From positions 713,841-777,840 of the forward strand of contig JAXLUR010000002.1 in the NCBI GenBank assembly GCA_046329435.1: 64,000 nt of DNA, read 5' to 3'. This DNA is from M3007 sp046329435. GTDB taxonomy: Bacteria > Bacteroidota > Bacteroidia > Chitinophagales > Saprospiraceae. The notes under the pieces are model-generated. The model saw only the letters and a program-made list of their open reading frames with translations, was not told the origin of the DNA and ran no database searches. This document shows positions 36,347 to 45,191 of the stretch, one piece after another; within the stretch, counting starts at the first letter, position 1; each line of letters opens with the position of its first letter. A program made the translations under genes and the position numbers.

Positions 36347-36916
36347 TCAGGTTTTGAAAAATTCCAGTTGACCCGCTACTTTTTGCAAGGCGTGGTGCAG
36401 GCGTGATTTGATGGTTCCTTCCGGACAGTCCATGATAACCGCGATTTCAGCCACGCTCAGCGCTTCCTGATAACGCAGGACGAAGCATTGTTTGTGGGCT
36501 TCGCCAAGCAGGTCGATGGCTTCCCGCAGTTTGGTTTCAAACAGGGCGCGGTCCAGTTCTTCGGGCAAAAAATGGTCTTTCCAGTCTGTTTCGGACAATG
36601 GCCAATCCAGATCGGAGGGTTTTTTGCGCCGGTATTCGTTTTTGCAAAGGTTGGCGGCCAGGGTGTACAGCCAGGTTCGAAAAGCCCTGGAAGGGTCGTA
36701 CAAATGCGGTTTTTCAATCAGTTTCAGGAACAATTCCTGTGTAAAATCCTCGGCTTTTGCGCTGTCGCGCCAGAGCATTCTGTAAAAATAGCGGTACATG
36801 CGTTTGCCATACCGGTCGTACAACAAACCGAATGCCTGCTCGTCGCGCAGAGCGACATGTTGCATCAGTACTTCATCGGAAGTGCCTGTCGAAATATGGC
36901 GGGTTGCTTTGAACAA
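36347..36916 (-). CDS. ECF-type RNA polymerase sigma factor
   Basis: 189 residues if read from TTG 36916; the first in-frame ATG (36865) would remove residues that normally belong to region 2, and the TTG lies only two bases after the S41 peptidase stop, so the TTG start is preferred. Region 2 is AFGLLYDRYGKRMYRYFYRM and AEDFTQELFLKL with RAFRTWLYTLAANLCKNEYRRKK cut into its expected helices (about 30-100). Region 4 is about 130-180 (CFVLRYQEALSVAEIA, then CPEGTIKSRLHHAL). It directs RNA polymerase to stress-type promoters and is probably controlled by the next gene. Confidence 0.94.
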   Translation of the reverse strand: MFKATRHISTGTSDEVLMQHVALRDEQAFGLLYDRYGKRMYRYFYRMLWRDSAKAEDFTQELFLKLIEKPHLYDPSRAFRTWLYTLAANLCKNEYRRKKPSDLDWPLSETDWKDHFLPEELDRALFETKLREAIDLLGEAHKQCFVLRYQEALSVAEIAVIMDCPEGTIKSRLHHALQKVAGQLEFFKT

Positions 36917-36918
36917 GT

Positions 36919-38340
36919 TTATTTTTCTGACCGCTTGGTGTGAATTAAATTCAGGGTGAAAGCCAGTACAAGGTCTTGATTATTAATTTGATCTGCGAGG
37001 CCGGGCCGTACCGTGTAATCGGGCATGATCCCCCTTCCGTTGTTGCTTGCCGGTTCCTGTATGCGAAATTGCAAATCGGGCACCAGTACTTTTATACGGG
37101 TGTTCGGCAAAGCTGAATAGTTGCCTGAGCCATTGATCAATGCAGGATTGCCACCGCTTTCTTCTCCGACGACAGTGCAGCGGGTATAACGGCGCAATGC
37201 CGAGCACACGATTGCGGAATTGGAAAAACTGCCTCCATTGATCAGCATATAAAGCCGGCCTTTGTAGGTGTGCCGCCTGGGCTGATGCCAGCCCCGCGAA
37301 GGGCCCCGGGTATTGCGTAGTCGTTCCGTCCCGGCCGTTCCGTTCCGCCTGACTTTTCCGTAGCCCCCCTCCACGGTTTTAAAAGGCCGGTCGATCAGAT
37401 AAGCCAGCAGGAAGGCGCCATACCCGATATCGCCGCCCTGGTTGTCTCTCAGGTCAATCACCAGGTCTTGTATTCCGAGCCGGTTGATCGATTCGAAATG
37501 CCGGCTGATGACGGGCTTGAAGCGCTGGCCATAAACCGACCTGAGCACCTCGCCATGAAAGTCGCGAATGGTGAGTACGGCTGTTTTTGCGAGCGTATCG
37601 GTGCGAAGCGTGATGCCCTGTCCGCGGCCCGGAGCAGGGGGCCTGCATTTGGCAATTTCCTCGTTGCTCATTGCGGCAAGGCGTACGGTGCGCGCTGGTT
37701 GCCCCTGGGCCTGATACCGGATGTCGTAGTAGTCGGACCAGCCGTAGTGAAAGGCGTAATAATTTCTGAACCAGCGATTTAATATCCACTCCGGGTAGCT
37801 GGTGTTGTAGCCGTCGCGGATTTGACGCTCCATCATGAAATGCCAGATATCAGCGGCATCCCGATCGCCGATCCCGAGAATTTCGGCGCCGGGGGGTACG
37901 GCATCGTTGCTGCACCAGCAACCCGTGGTGTACAATTTTCCTTCGTATTCAACGATTTTCAGCGGCAAAAACCGGCCGTTTTCCTCCTGAAAGGCCATTG
38001 CGGCGTCGCTGGGGAAAATATGCGTATGACCGTCGCGGATGCGTGAAGAGGCGGTGGAGAGCAGATTGAAAAACTCCCGTTCCGTCATCGGGCGGTCGAT
38101 ACCGGCAGCCAGGCTGTCGAAGAAAAAATCGATCCCGGATATGGATGAATAGGTATAAAGGCCGGGGTGTTTTTCGAGCAGCAGTTGCCGATAGTGATCC
38201 AGATCGGCGTGCAATTCCGCTTCGGAATACAGGCGCGCCGGGTCGTAGGCCCCCGACTGCCCCGACACCGGCTTATATGCCCCGGCCCACAGGCCGAGGC
38301 ATATAAGTATTGGTAAAACCCGTTTCGGAAGGTGGTTCAT
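36919..38340 (-). CDS. Secreted S41 family peptidase-like protein
   Basis: 473 residues from the ATG at 38340 (MNHLPKRVLPILICLGLWAGAYKPVSG, signal peptide). An N-terminal helical domain (about 35-130) is followed by a region where PDZ would be expected (PPGAEILGIGDRDAADIW, about 175-190). The S41 catalytic core is present: DLVIDLRDNQGGDIGYGAFL (about 300-318), then YMLINGGSFSNSAIVCSAL (about 365-383) carrying the Ser nucleophile region, and CTVVGEESGGNPALINGSG. The nucleophile sits in GSFSNSA rather than the usual GxTxSAxE, a variant frequent in Bacteroidota S41 proteins. It cleaves or binds C-terminal peptides in the periplasm. It is two bases upstream of the ECF start. Confidence 0.88.
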   Translation of the reverse strand: MNHLPKRVLPILICLGLWAGAYKPVSGQSGAYDPARLYSEAELHADLDHYRQLLLEKHPGLYTYSSISGIDFFFDSLAAGIDRPMTEREFFNLLSTASSRIRDGHTHIFPSDAAMAFQEENGRFLPLKIVEYEGKLYTTGCWCSNDAVPPGAEILGIGDRDAADIWHFMMERQIRDGYNTSYPEWILNRWFRNYYAFHYGWSDYYDIRYQAQGQPARTVRLAAMSNEEIAKCRPPAPGRGQGITLRTDTLAKTAVLTIRDFHGEVLRSVYGQRFKPVISRHFESINRLGIQDLVIDLRDNQGGDIGYGAFLLAYLIDRPFKTVEGGYGKVRRNGTAGTERLRNTRGPSRGWHQPRRHTYKGRLYMLINGGSFSNSAIVCSALRRYTRCTVVGEESGGNPALINGSGNYSALPNTRIKVLVPDLQFRIQEPASNNGRGIMPDYTVRPGLADQINNQDLVLAFTLNLIHTKRSEK

Positions 38341-38366
38341 AATCGGAACAATATCAGCGGCTTGAA

Positions 38367-39953
38367 TTACTCTTCTATCACTTCCATGAACACCCTGAAA
38401 CCGATCGACGGGCTGGGTGCAGCCTGTTCGCGCGTATTGCGGATCTGGCACCAGAAGGGCTCGTCCATCCAGCTGCCGCCTTTGGTTTTACCGGGTTCCT
38501 GAATCATTTCGGCTACATTGCCGGCGACGCAATACAGGCCGAAATCGTTGGGGAAATAACTATTGGCCGGCACCGTGAAAAAGCCGCCGTCGTTCGAATC
38601 ATTCTTCATGCCTTCCGGGCAATCGCCGCAAGGTTCCACAGCGTTGATGTTGCAGAGGTAGCAGCCTTTCGAATTACGGATGTAATAACCGCCCCAGGGG
38701 TAGGGCACTTCTTTCAGTCCGCCGGAGGCGGCCACTTGCCATTCCTGATCGGTAGGCAGGCGGAATTTTACCTTTTTGAATTTTTTCTTGCCGGGGTTGT
38801 TGTTGTACACCTCCGTGATCCATGCGCAATAGGCTTCTGCTGCGTCATGGGAAATGTTTTGAATCGGCGCTTCGGGGGCATCCGGGTGGCCATGTTTGAA
38901 CAGTACCGCATCCGGGAGATTGCGCATGGGGCCCGAGAGCAGGCTGCGCCAGTCGGTGCGGGTGGTCCGGCACTGGTTGAGCTGATCGAACGCCTTGTTT
39001 TTGACCAGGTCCTGGAGGAACAGCTCGTATTGCTCGTTGGTCAGTTCGGTATCGGCGGCATACAGTTTCGGGCCGACTTTTTTCATTGGTTTTTCCAGCG
39101 ATTTGATCGGAATGATCGACTGTACGGCATTGACTGGATCTGGATTCAGCAGGTTTCGTACTTCTGCCTCCCGGTTGCCCGCGCGGGCAATACCAATAGA
39201 CAGGTTTTCCAGTTCGGCGGCCTTGGTGTCGTCGCCGGCGGCTGTGTAGTGCCGGTGCAACAGCAACAGGGAAGGAATGTAATTGAGGTTGAGCTGGTCA
39301 ACCAGTTCGGGCGAGGGTTCGGGCTGCATCCGCAACCGGAGGTAATCGGTGCGGAACCTGTTTTCATAGTTAAAGCGCAGCAATGCGACGTTGTCGAAAG
39401 GCCTTGTGCTGTATTTCAACGCCAGGCCGGTGAGATAGAGTTGCGATTGATCGGCTTGCAACAGTTTTTTGTCGCACATGATCCCAAAATAAACAGGGAA
39501 GTAGGCTTCGCCATAATCGACGCTCATTTTGAGCACGGTGGCCACAAACTGTTCGGCATTGGCCTTGTCTTGCAGCCATCTGAAGTTTTTCGACTGCGCG
39601 ACGAAGCGCCGGTATTCCTGGCTGCCGAGCAGCGAAAGATTGAGGACGGTGACGTCGGGCCGCACTTCAAGGGCATATTGAAGCAGGAAAGCAGGGTAGG
39701 TGTCGGTATCGGTGGACGTGAACAAAATGCTGTTGTCTTCGACCGACATCAGGGCGTTGTAATTCCAGTTGAGTACCCCCGGTGAGTACTGGCCGCTGGC
39801 GTACCATTCGCGGCAAATGGCAGCTACCGAGTTTCGGTCGCCGGACAGCTCGGCCTCGCGCAGCCGGTCTTCAAAGGTTTGAACCATCACGAGACTCGGG
39901 ACGGCGCGGCCCAGACCGGGCCACAGGAACAAAGCAAAAAGCAAAAAACGCAT
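38367..39953 (-). CDS. Fusion of a DUF2723-tail-like domain and a SUMF1/FGE-like domain
   Basis: 528 residues from the ATG at 39953 (MRFLLFALFLWPGLGRAVPS, signal peptide). Residues about 65-270 contain NSILFTSTDTDTYPAFLLQYALEVRPDVTVLNLSLL, cut here at its conserved halves, which strongly resembles the soluble C-terminal region of Bacteroidota DUF2723 membrane proteins (pattern ILFTxGDNDTFPLWY...VRxDVxVxNLSLL). Residues about 310-525 are a formylglycine-generating-enzyme (SUMF1) domain: ELTNEQYELFL, HDAAEAYCAWI, RLPTDQEWQVAASGG, CVAGNVAEMIQ, GGSWMD and RNTREQAAPSPSIGFRV. Two active-site-type Cys of true FGEs are not clearly present, so structural or gliding-type (GldJ/GldK-like) roles are more likely. 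Likely first gene of the minus-strand operon. Confidence 0.82.
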   Translation of the reverse strand: MRFLLFALFLWPGLGRAVPSLVMVQTFEDRLREAELSGDRNSVAAICREWYASGQYSPGVLNWNYNALMSVEDNSILFTSTDTDTYPAFLLQYALEVRPDVTVLNLSLLGSQEYRRFVAQSKNFRWLQDKANAEQFVATVLKMSVDYGEAYFPVYFGIMCDKKLLQADQSQLYLTGLALKYSTRPFDNVALLRFNYENRFRTDYLRLRMQPEPSPELVDQLNLNYIPSLLLLHRHYTAAGDDTKAAELENLSIGIARAGNREAEVRNLLNPDPVNAVQSIIPIKSLEKPMKKVGPKLYAADTELTNEQYELFLQDLVKNKAFDQLNQCRTTRTDWRSLLSGPMRNLPDAVLFKHGHPDAPEAPIQNISHDAAEAYCAWITEVYNNNPGKKKFKKVKFRLPTDQEWQVAASGGLKEVPYPWGGYYIRNSKGCYLCNINAVEPCGDCPEGMKNDSNDGGFFTVPANSYFPNDFGLYCVAGNVAEMIQEPGKTKGGSWMDEPFWCQIRNTREQAAPSPSIGFRVFMEVIEE

Positions 39954-40139
39954 AGATAGGATCGGTTTGTTTGGAGTGTGATACACCCATCGTCGGCAAA
40001 CGTTCAAAACTGGCGCCTGTTTTCCTGTTGATGGAGTGAAAAGCCCGTTTCACCTGTCTGAGCGTGGTTTTTAAACAATTCGGCGGGAAGGAATGGCCCC
40101 AGCAGGTAGATTCGCCGGCAAATCAAACTTCTGCTCAAA

Positions 40140-41510
40140 ATGAAACGATTTTCAATCCTGTTTTTGCTTTTCCCTGCGCTTCTGCACGCGCAGCTATCCA
40201 ATTTCTGCAGCGGCACAACGAATGGTTTCGTCGTCGATTTTGCCCTCTACCAAAACGATTTGTACGCCACCGGCTTTTTTAACAAAATCTGCGGCCAAAA
40301 TACCGGCTACATCGGGCGCTGGAACGGCACGCAATGGGTGCAGGGCGCCCAGGGTGGCATCGACATTGGCCATGCGCTCGAGGTGGTCGGCGATGCCCTG
40401 TTGATTGCCAGCTACGAGTTCGGCACCGACTCCAACTATATCGTGCGCTGGAACGGCACTACGCTCAGTACGCTCGGCACCGTCTATCGAACCAACCCCA
40501 ACCCCGACCAGAGCCAGACTGCATCTGTGTACGACATCCTTGAATACGACAACAACATTGTCGCCTGTGGCGAATTCAACCGCATCAACGGCTTGCCGGT
40601 GCGCGGCATCGCGCAATGGGACGGCGTGAAATGGGACTCCCTCGGCAGCGGATTGAGTGGCTCCTTCGTCAACGGGCCGCCCATTCTTTACCCGCATCAG
40701 ATGGTTCTGTTCAACGGCGACCTTATCGTCTGCGGCAATTTCACCAAGGCCGGAGGCCAAACGGTCAACGGCATCGCCCGTTGGGATGGCACGCAATGGC
40801 ACCCGATTGGGGCGGGCTTCAACTCGACGGTTTACGGCATAGGCGTTTTCAACGGCCAGTTGTATGCGGGCGGCGATTTCACGGCTTCCGGCGATACGGA
40901 ACTGAGCTGCATTGCCCGCTGGAACGGCGCCGAGTGGGAAAGCCCGGGCTTTGGTTTTGCCTACTCGGGCAGCGGAGCGTACGCCTTCATTCATACCATC
41001 AAACCTGTCGGCGACAGCCTGTTCATCAGCGGCGGATTCAATCAGGTTTTATCCGATGCCGGCCCTGTGCTGAGCGGCTCCGGCGTGGTCGCGCTCAATG
41101 CCGGCCTTCAACTCAACCTGCTCAATGGCGGCACACCCGGCAAGGAAATCGAAGCCCTGATCGCTTACGACGGTGGGGTGCTTTTCGGCGGCGGCCCCAA
41201 CAACGGTACCGGCTATCTGGGTTTCTGGAACCCGGCCAGCAGTGCCGTGGAAGACTGGTCCGCCGAGCCGGCGCCCGAAGTGTCGCCCAATCCCGCAACC
41301 GGCTACCTCTTCACATCGGCCTGGACTAGCCTGGGGTATCAACGACTGACCTTGTTTGATTTGCAGGGCAATATTTGCTGTCGTTTGGGGCTGATGCCCG
41401 GTGATGAACGGGTGGAACTTCCCGATTTGCCTTCCGGCATGTATGTGTTGCAATTCGAGGGCAGCAAAACCAGCGGCCCGGTGCGGGAAAAACTGGTGAT
41501 TCAAAGGTAG
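40140..41510 (+). CDS. Secreted beta-propeller protein with T9SS sorting domain
   Basis: 456 residues with a signal peptide (MKRFSILFLLFPALLHAQ). Residues about 25-370 are repeats centred on [IV]-x-R-W-[ND]-G-x-x-W (YIGRWNGTQWVQG, IAQWDGVKWDSLG, IARWDGTQWHPIG, IARWNGAEWESPG) followed by LYAGGDF/LFISGGF strands, a Kelch-like propeller. The C-terminal 85 residues (PEVSPNPATGYLFTS to the end) form a T9SS type A sorting domain. It is transcribed divergently from the SUMF1-like operon. No enzymatic motif is visible; role unknown, presumably at the cell surface. Confidence 0.9.
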   Translation: MKRFSILFLLFPALLHAQLSNFCSGTTNGFVVDFALYQNDLYATGFFNKICGQNTGYIGRWNGTQWVQGAQGGIDIGHALEVVGDALLIASYEFGTDSNYIVRWNGTTLSTLGTVYRTNPNPDQSQTASVYDILEYDNNIVACGEFNRINGLPVRGIAQWDGVKWDSLGSGLSGSFVNGPPILYPHQMVLFNGDLIVCGNFTKAGGQTVNGIARWDGTQWHPIGAGFNSTVYGIGVFNGQLYAGGDFTASGDTELSCIARWNGAEWESPGFGFAYSGSGAYAFIHTIKPVGDSLFISGGFNQVLSDAGPVLSGSGVVALNAGLQLNLLNGGTPGKEIEALIAYDGGVLFGGGPNNGTGYLGFWNPASSAVEDWSAEPAPEVSPNPATGYLFTSAWTSLGYQRLTLFDLQGNICCRLGLMPGDERVELPDLPSGMYVLQFEGSKTSGPVREKLVIQR

Positions 41511-41795
41511 ATTGGGCCATAAGGCAACCGCCATTTCGGCCCAATGCATGCCCTGTACGGGTTTTTACATACGTTATGCCGCGATGCGGCACAGTGGGGC
41601 AAACGCATTAAAATCAGCAGGAGAGCACTCTTAGCTACCTTTCAGTGCGGTATTCGTGCCGGCCGCTTCACATTGGGATTTTTATTAAAAAATACAAATC
41701 GACCGGCTTTCACAATTCTGCCGCCAACAACCTGGGCGAAAATTTGTCCCTGCGCCTCCCTTTCCCGCATCTTGCCGTCAGAAAAAAACTGCTTT

Positions 41796-43664
41796 ATGTC
41801 CCGATTTTTGTCCTTTGCCCTACTCGTGTTGCTGTCGTTTCGGCTGGGTGCACAAACCGAACTGCCCACCCCGCGCAACATTTTGAAAACCTACGAAAAA
41901 GGCACCCGCAGCCTCGATGGTCGCCCCGGGCCGAAATACTGGCAAAACACTGCCAACTATACCATCAACATCCGTTTCGAACCCGGCGCCCGGCTCATCA
42001 AGGGAGACGAAGAGGTCACCTACGTCAATAACAGCCCCGACACGATTCGTGAGATCGTGTTCAAAATTTACCCCAATATTTATCAAAAGGGCGCGCAACG
42101 CCTCATGTCTTTAGATCCCGACGATGTAGGCGACGGCGTCAAGATCAGCCGTATGGTGGTCAACGGCCTGGAACGCAAGGAAAGGGGCTGGCGTATAAAC
42201 GGAACGAACATGAGCCTTCGGCTCGACAAACCGCTCATGCCCGGCGAAAACCTGGTGTTCAATATCGAGTTTTCGTACACCCTCAACCGCGAATCGCACC
42301 TGCGCACCGGCCAGATCGACGCGGGCGCCTGGTTTGTCGCCTACTTTTTTCCCCGCATCGCGGTGTACGACGATATCGACGGCTGGAATCGATTCCCCTA
42401 TCTGGGCACCCAGGAGTTTTACAACGACTTCTGCGACTTCAACCTTTCGGTTACGGTGCCTCGCGATTACCTCGTCTGGGCAACGGGCGACCTGACCAAC
42501 TGCAGCGACGTGTTGCAACCCGAATACTGCCACCGACTTTCGCAAGCCGAACAATCGGACGCCTATACGGTCGTCATCGACAGCGCGGACCTTAAAAAAG
42601 GCGGTATCACGGCCGATAAACCGGAAAATACCTTCCGTTTCAGGGCGCAAAAGGTCACCGACGTGGCATTTGCTGTTAGCAATCACTACCTGTGGTATGC
42701 TTCCAGTCTGGTGGTGGACCCCTCATCGGGCCGCCGTACCCGCGTCGATGCCGTGTTCAACCCGCAACACCGCGATTACTTCGAAGTCGTGCATTTTGCC
42801 CGCCAAACGGTAGAAGCCATGAGTGATCGCTTTCCGCGCTGGCCTTTTCCGTTTTCACACGTCACGGTGTTCGACGGCCTCGATCAGATGGAGTATCCCA
42901 TGATGGTAAATGACAACCCGCTCGACGACCGATCCGAGGCCATCGAACTGACGGATCACGAGATTTTTCACATGATGTTTCCGTTTTACATGGGCACCAA
43001 TGAAACCAAATACGGCTGGATGGACGAAGGCTGGGCCACCATCGGCGAATGGCTGATTTCTCCCATGATCGATTCGAGCATTGTGGATGAATACGGTATT
43101 GCACGCTATGAAGCGGCCGCCGGTAACGAAGACGATATGCCGATCGTGACGCTTACCACGCAGGAATTTGGCAGTTCCCAGTTTCTCAATTCCTACCCGA
43201 AACCGGCGCTGGGATACCTCTACGCCCGCGACATCCTGGGCGACGAACGGTTTTTTAACGGGCTGCACCATTATATCCGAACCTGGAACGGCAAGCACCC
43301 CATGCCCAACGACTTTTTTTACAGCATGAATACCGGCTCGGGCGCCAACCTCAACTGGTTCTGGAAACGCTGGTTTTATGAAGACGGCTTTCCCGATCTG
43401 GCCATCGCGCGGGTGAATGCCGAGGGGCGGGAAAAGGAAATTGTGATCGAATCGAAAGGCGCCAAGCCGGTGCCGGTCGATCTCACGCTGACCTTTACCG
43501 ACGGTTCGGAGAAAAAAATCCACCACAGCCCGGCAGTCTGGGAGAAAGGCGGCAAAAGTTTTTCGGTTAAAATAACGACCGATAAAACGCTTCGCTACGT
43601 CCGGCTGGGCAGCACCTATGTGCCTGACGTGGACAAGCGCAATAATTTCTGGGAACGCAAATAA
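41796..43664 (+). CDS. M1 family aminopeptidase-like metalloprotease
   Basis: 622 residues from the ATG at 41796, which starts a signal peptide (MSRFLSFALLVLLSFRLGAQ); a longer frame from 41544 is rejected. The N-terminal beta domain (about 45-240) is typical of M1 (INIRFEPGARLIKGDEEVTYVNNS). The substrate-binding strand is DQMEYPMMV (about 364-372, in place of GxMEN), and the zinc motif is HEIFHMMFP with the third ligand in WMDEGWATIGEW 18 residues later (about 388-412). It probably trims peptides in the periplasm or outside. The C-terminal beta domain is short, lacking the large helical cap of PepN. Confidence 0.93.
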   Translation: MSRFLSFALLVLLSFRLGAQTELPTPRNILKTYEKGTRSLDGRPGPKYWQNTANYTINIRFEPGARLIKGDEEVTYVNNSPDTIREIVFKIYPNIYQKGAQRLMSLDPDDVGDGVKISRMVVNGLERKERGWRINGTNMSLRLDKPLMPGENLVFNIEFSYTLNRESHLRTGQIDAGAWFVAYFFPRIAVYDDIDGWNRFPYLGTQEFYNDFCDFNLSVTVPRDYLVWATGDLTNCSDVLQPEYCHRLSQAEQSDAYTVVIDSADLKKGGITADKPENTFRFRAQKVTDVAFAVSNHYLWYASSLVVDPSSGRRTRVDAVFNPQHRDYFEVVHFARQTVEAMSDRFPRWPFPFSHVTVFDGLDQMEYPMMVNDNPLDDRSEAIELTDHEIFHMMFPFYMGTNETKYGWMDEGWATIGEWLISPMIDSSIVDEYGIARYEAAAGNEDDMPIVTLTTQEFGSSQFLNSYPKPALGYLYARDILGDERFFNGLHHYIRTWNGKHPMPNDFFYSMNTGSGANLNWFWKRWFYEDGFPDLAIARVNAEGREKEIVIESKGAKPVPVDLTLTFTDGSEKKIHHSPAVWEKGGKSFSVKITTDKTLRYVRLGSTYVPDVDKRNNFWERK

Positions 43665-43718
43665 CAAAAAACTGCCGGCTTGCCGTAATGTTGAGGCGGT
43701 TGCCGTGGCCCTCCGGTT

Positions 43719-44663
43719 GTGGCAACCGATCGTTCACTCAATCGTGTGCTGACTTTGGCTACCCTCCCTGTCACCCGTCCGCGACGCCGTTGGTTGCGGC
43801 GCCTGTTTTACCTTGTACTTGGCCTGCTAACTGTCTGGATGATAGCGGTGCAGGCGGGTTGCCTGGCCATGCGCACGGCAGATGCAGACTGGCCATCCGA
43901 GCTTCATAAAAAAGGCCAGTCGCTCCTACCCGAATTTATCGACGTGCCCGCCGCTGGCCGAACGATCCACGCCGTGGCGGTTGCCTCGGCCGATTCGTTG
44001 CCCCTGGCGGTTATGGTGCACGGCTCGCCCGGCTCTGCCGATGCTTTTTTGCCGTATCTGGCAGACACTGTTTTGACCAGGCAGTTTCGAGTCGCGGCAC
44101 TCGATCGTCCGGGTTTTGGCTATACCAGCGGATTCGGCCGGGCCGAGCCTTCCCTGAAAGCACAGGCGGAGGCGGTGAAAGCGGTAGCCGACCGTTTGTC
44201 GCCCGACCGGCCTGTGGTGCTCGTCGGGCACTCGCTGGGCGGGCCGGTGATTGTGCGTTTTGCCATGGACTATCCCGAGCGCACGGCCATGCTGGTCATA
44301 GTGGCTGGTTCGGTCGATCCCGATCTGGAAGAGCATCCGTGGTGGCAATCTGCCATCGACCCGCCGCCCTTGCGCTGGCTGATTCCCAAAAGCCTTTGGA
44401 CGAGCAACCGCGAAATCATTGGCCTGGAAGCCGAACTCAGGGCAATGATTCCGCGCTGGCAGGATGTTCGTTGCCCCGTTCGTATCGTGCAGGCGCTTGA
44501 CGACCGGCTGGTGCCGGCTGCCAATGCTGAGTTTGCCCGGCGTATGCTGGTCAATAGTACGGATGTTCGCATGGTCATGCTGCCCGAAGGCGATCATTTC
44601 ATCCTGTGGTCGCGCCCGGAACTGGTACGACAGGCGATGACAGAGGCATGGCCCGTCCGATAA
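43719..44663 (+). CDS. Alpha/beta hydrolase, membrane-anchored
   Basis: 314 residues read from GTG 43719; no earlier start is available and the next ATG would delete the N-terminal membrane helix (LRRLFYLVLGLLTVWMIAV, about 26-46), so GTG is preferred. The fold's oxyanion strand VMVHGSPGSADAF (about 98-110), nucleophile elbow VGHSLGGPV (about 167-175, Ser), acid DDRLVP (about 265) and His in GDHFILW (about 293-299) form a complete catalytic triad. Substrate is unknown. It starts 54 bases after the M1 peptidase stop and 28 bases before the DinB gene. Confidence 0.9.
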   Translation: MATDRSLNRVLTLATLPVTRPRRRWLRRLFYLVLGLLTVWMIAVQAGCLAMRTADADWPSELHKKGQSLLPEFIDVPAAGRTIHAVAVASADSLPLAVMVHGSPGSADAFLPYLADTVLTRQFRVAALDRPGFGYTSGFGRAEPSLKAQAEAVKAVADRLSPDRPVVLVGHSLGGPVIVRFAMDYPERTAMLVIVAGSVDPDLEEHPWWQSAIDPPPLRWLIPKSLWTSNREIIGLEAELRAMIPRWQDVRCPVRIVQALDDRLVPAANAEFARRMLVNSTDVRMVMLPEGDHFILWSRPELVRQAMTEAWPVR

Positions 44664-44691
44664 CAAAAGAACTCCTAACATCAGATTCGAC

Positions 44692-45132
44692 ATGAAAGAA
44701 CTGGCGCAAACTATTGAGAATGAGGTGGATGCAACGGCTGTTCGCCTGCATGGCCTGCCTGAATCATTTGTCGGCAGCCGGCCAGCGTCGGGCAAGTGGA
44801 GCCCCAAAGAAGTGCTGGGCCATTTGGTCGACTCGGCGCACAACAACATTCGCAGGCTGGTCTGCGGCCAGTATCAAAACCGGCCGCATATTGTTTACCA
44901 TCAGGACGAATGGGTGGCCGTTCAGCATTATCAGTTGTACCAGTGGCCCGATTTGATTGTGCTTTGGCTGTCGCTCAACCGTCATTTTGCCCACATACTG
45001 GCCCATTTGCCCGAGGCAGATGCCGAACGCTTGTGCGATACCGGAAAATCTGGCTCCGATCTTCACTCGCTCCGATGGCTTGCCGAGGATTATCTGGAGC
45101 ATTTGAGGCACCATGTGAAGCAGATTTTATGA
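44692..45132 (+). CDS. DinB family protein
   Basis: 146 residues forming a four-helix bundle of the DinB/YfiT type. Three conserved His are in place for a metal site: EVLGHLVDSAHNNI (about 43-56), a mid-chain HFAHILAHL (about 98-106) and YLEHLRHHVKQIL at the C-terminus (about 133-145). Some members are thiol-dependent S-transferases (bacillithiol) and others are of unknown function; a bacillithiol link is tempting because a bacilliredoxin-like gene is in this window, but it is not shown. A bidirectional terminator follows. Confidence 0.88.
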   Translation: MKELAQTIENEVDATAVRLHGLPESFVGSRPASGKWSPKEVLGHLVDSAHNNIRRLVCGQYQNRPHIVYHQDEWVAVQHYQLYQWPDLIVLWLSLNRHFAHILAHLPEADAERLCDTGKSGSDLHSLRWLAEDYLEHLRHHVKQIL

Positions 45133-45137
45133 AAAAC

Positions 45138-45171
45138 AAAAGCGCAGACAGCAATCACTGCCTGCGCTTTT
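45138..45171. terminator. Bidirectional terminator between DinB and RDD genes
   Basis: AAAAGCGCAG (45138-45147) pairs with CTGCGCTTTT (45162-45171), with a further partial CAG/CTG pairing inside. T-runs on both strands serve the two convergent genes. Confidence 0.85.
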
Positions 45172-45191
45172 GCATTGGGCCGGTTTCCCGA

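Noticed and set aside
41544..41795. N-terminal extension of the M1 peptidase
   Set aside because: It would place 84 unstructured residues before a clear signal peptide that begins at 41796.
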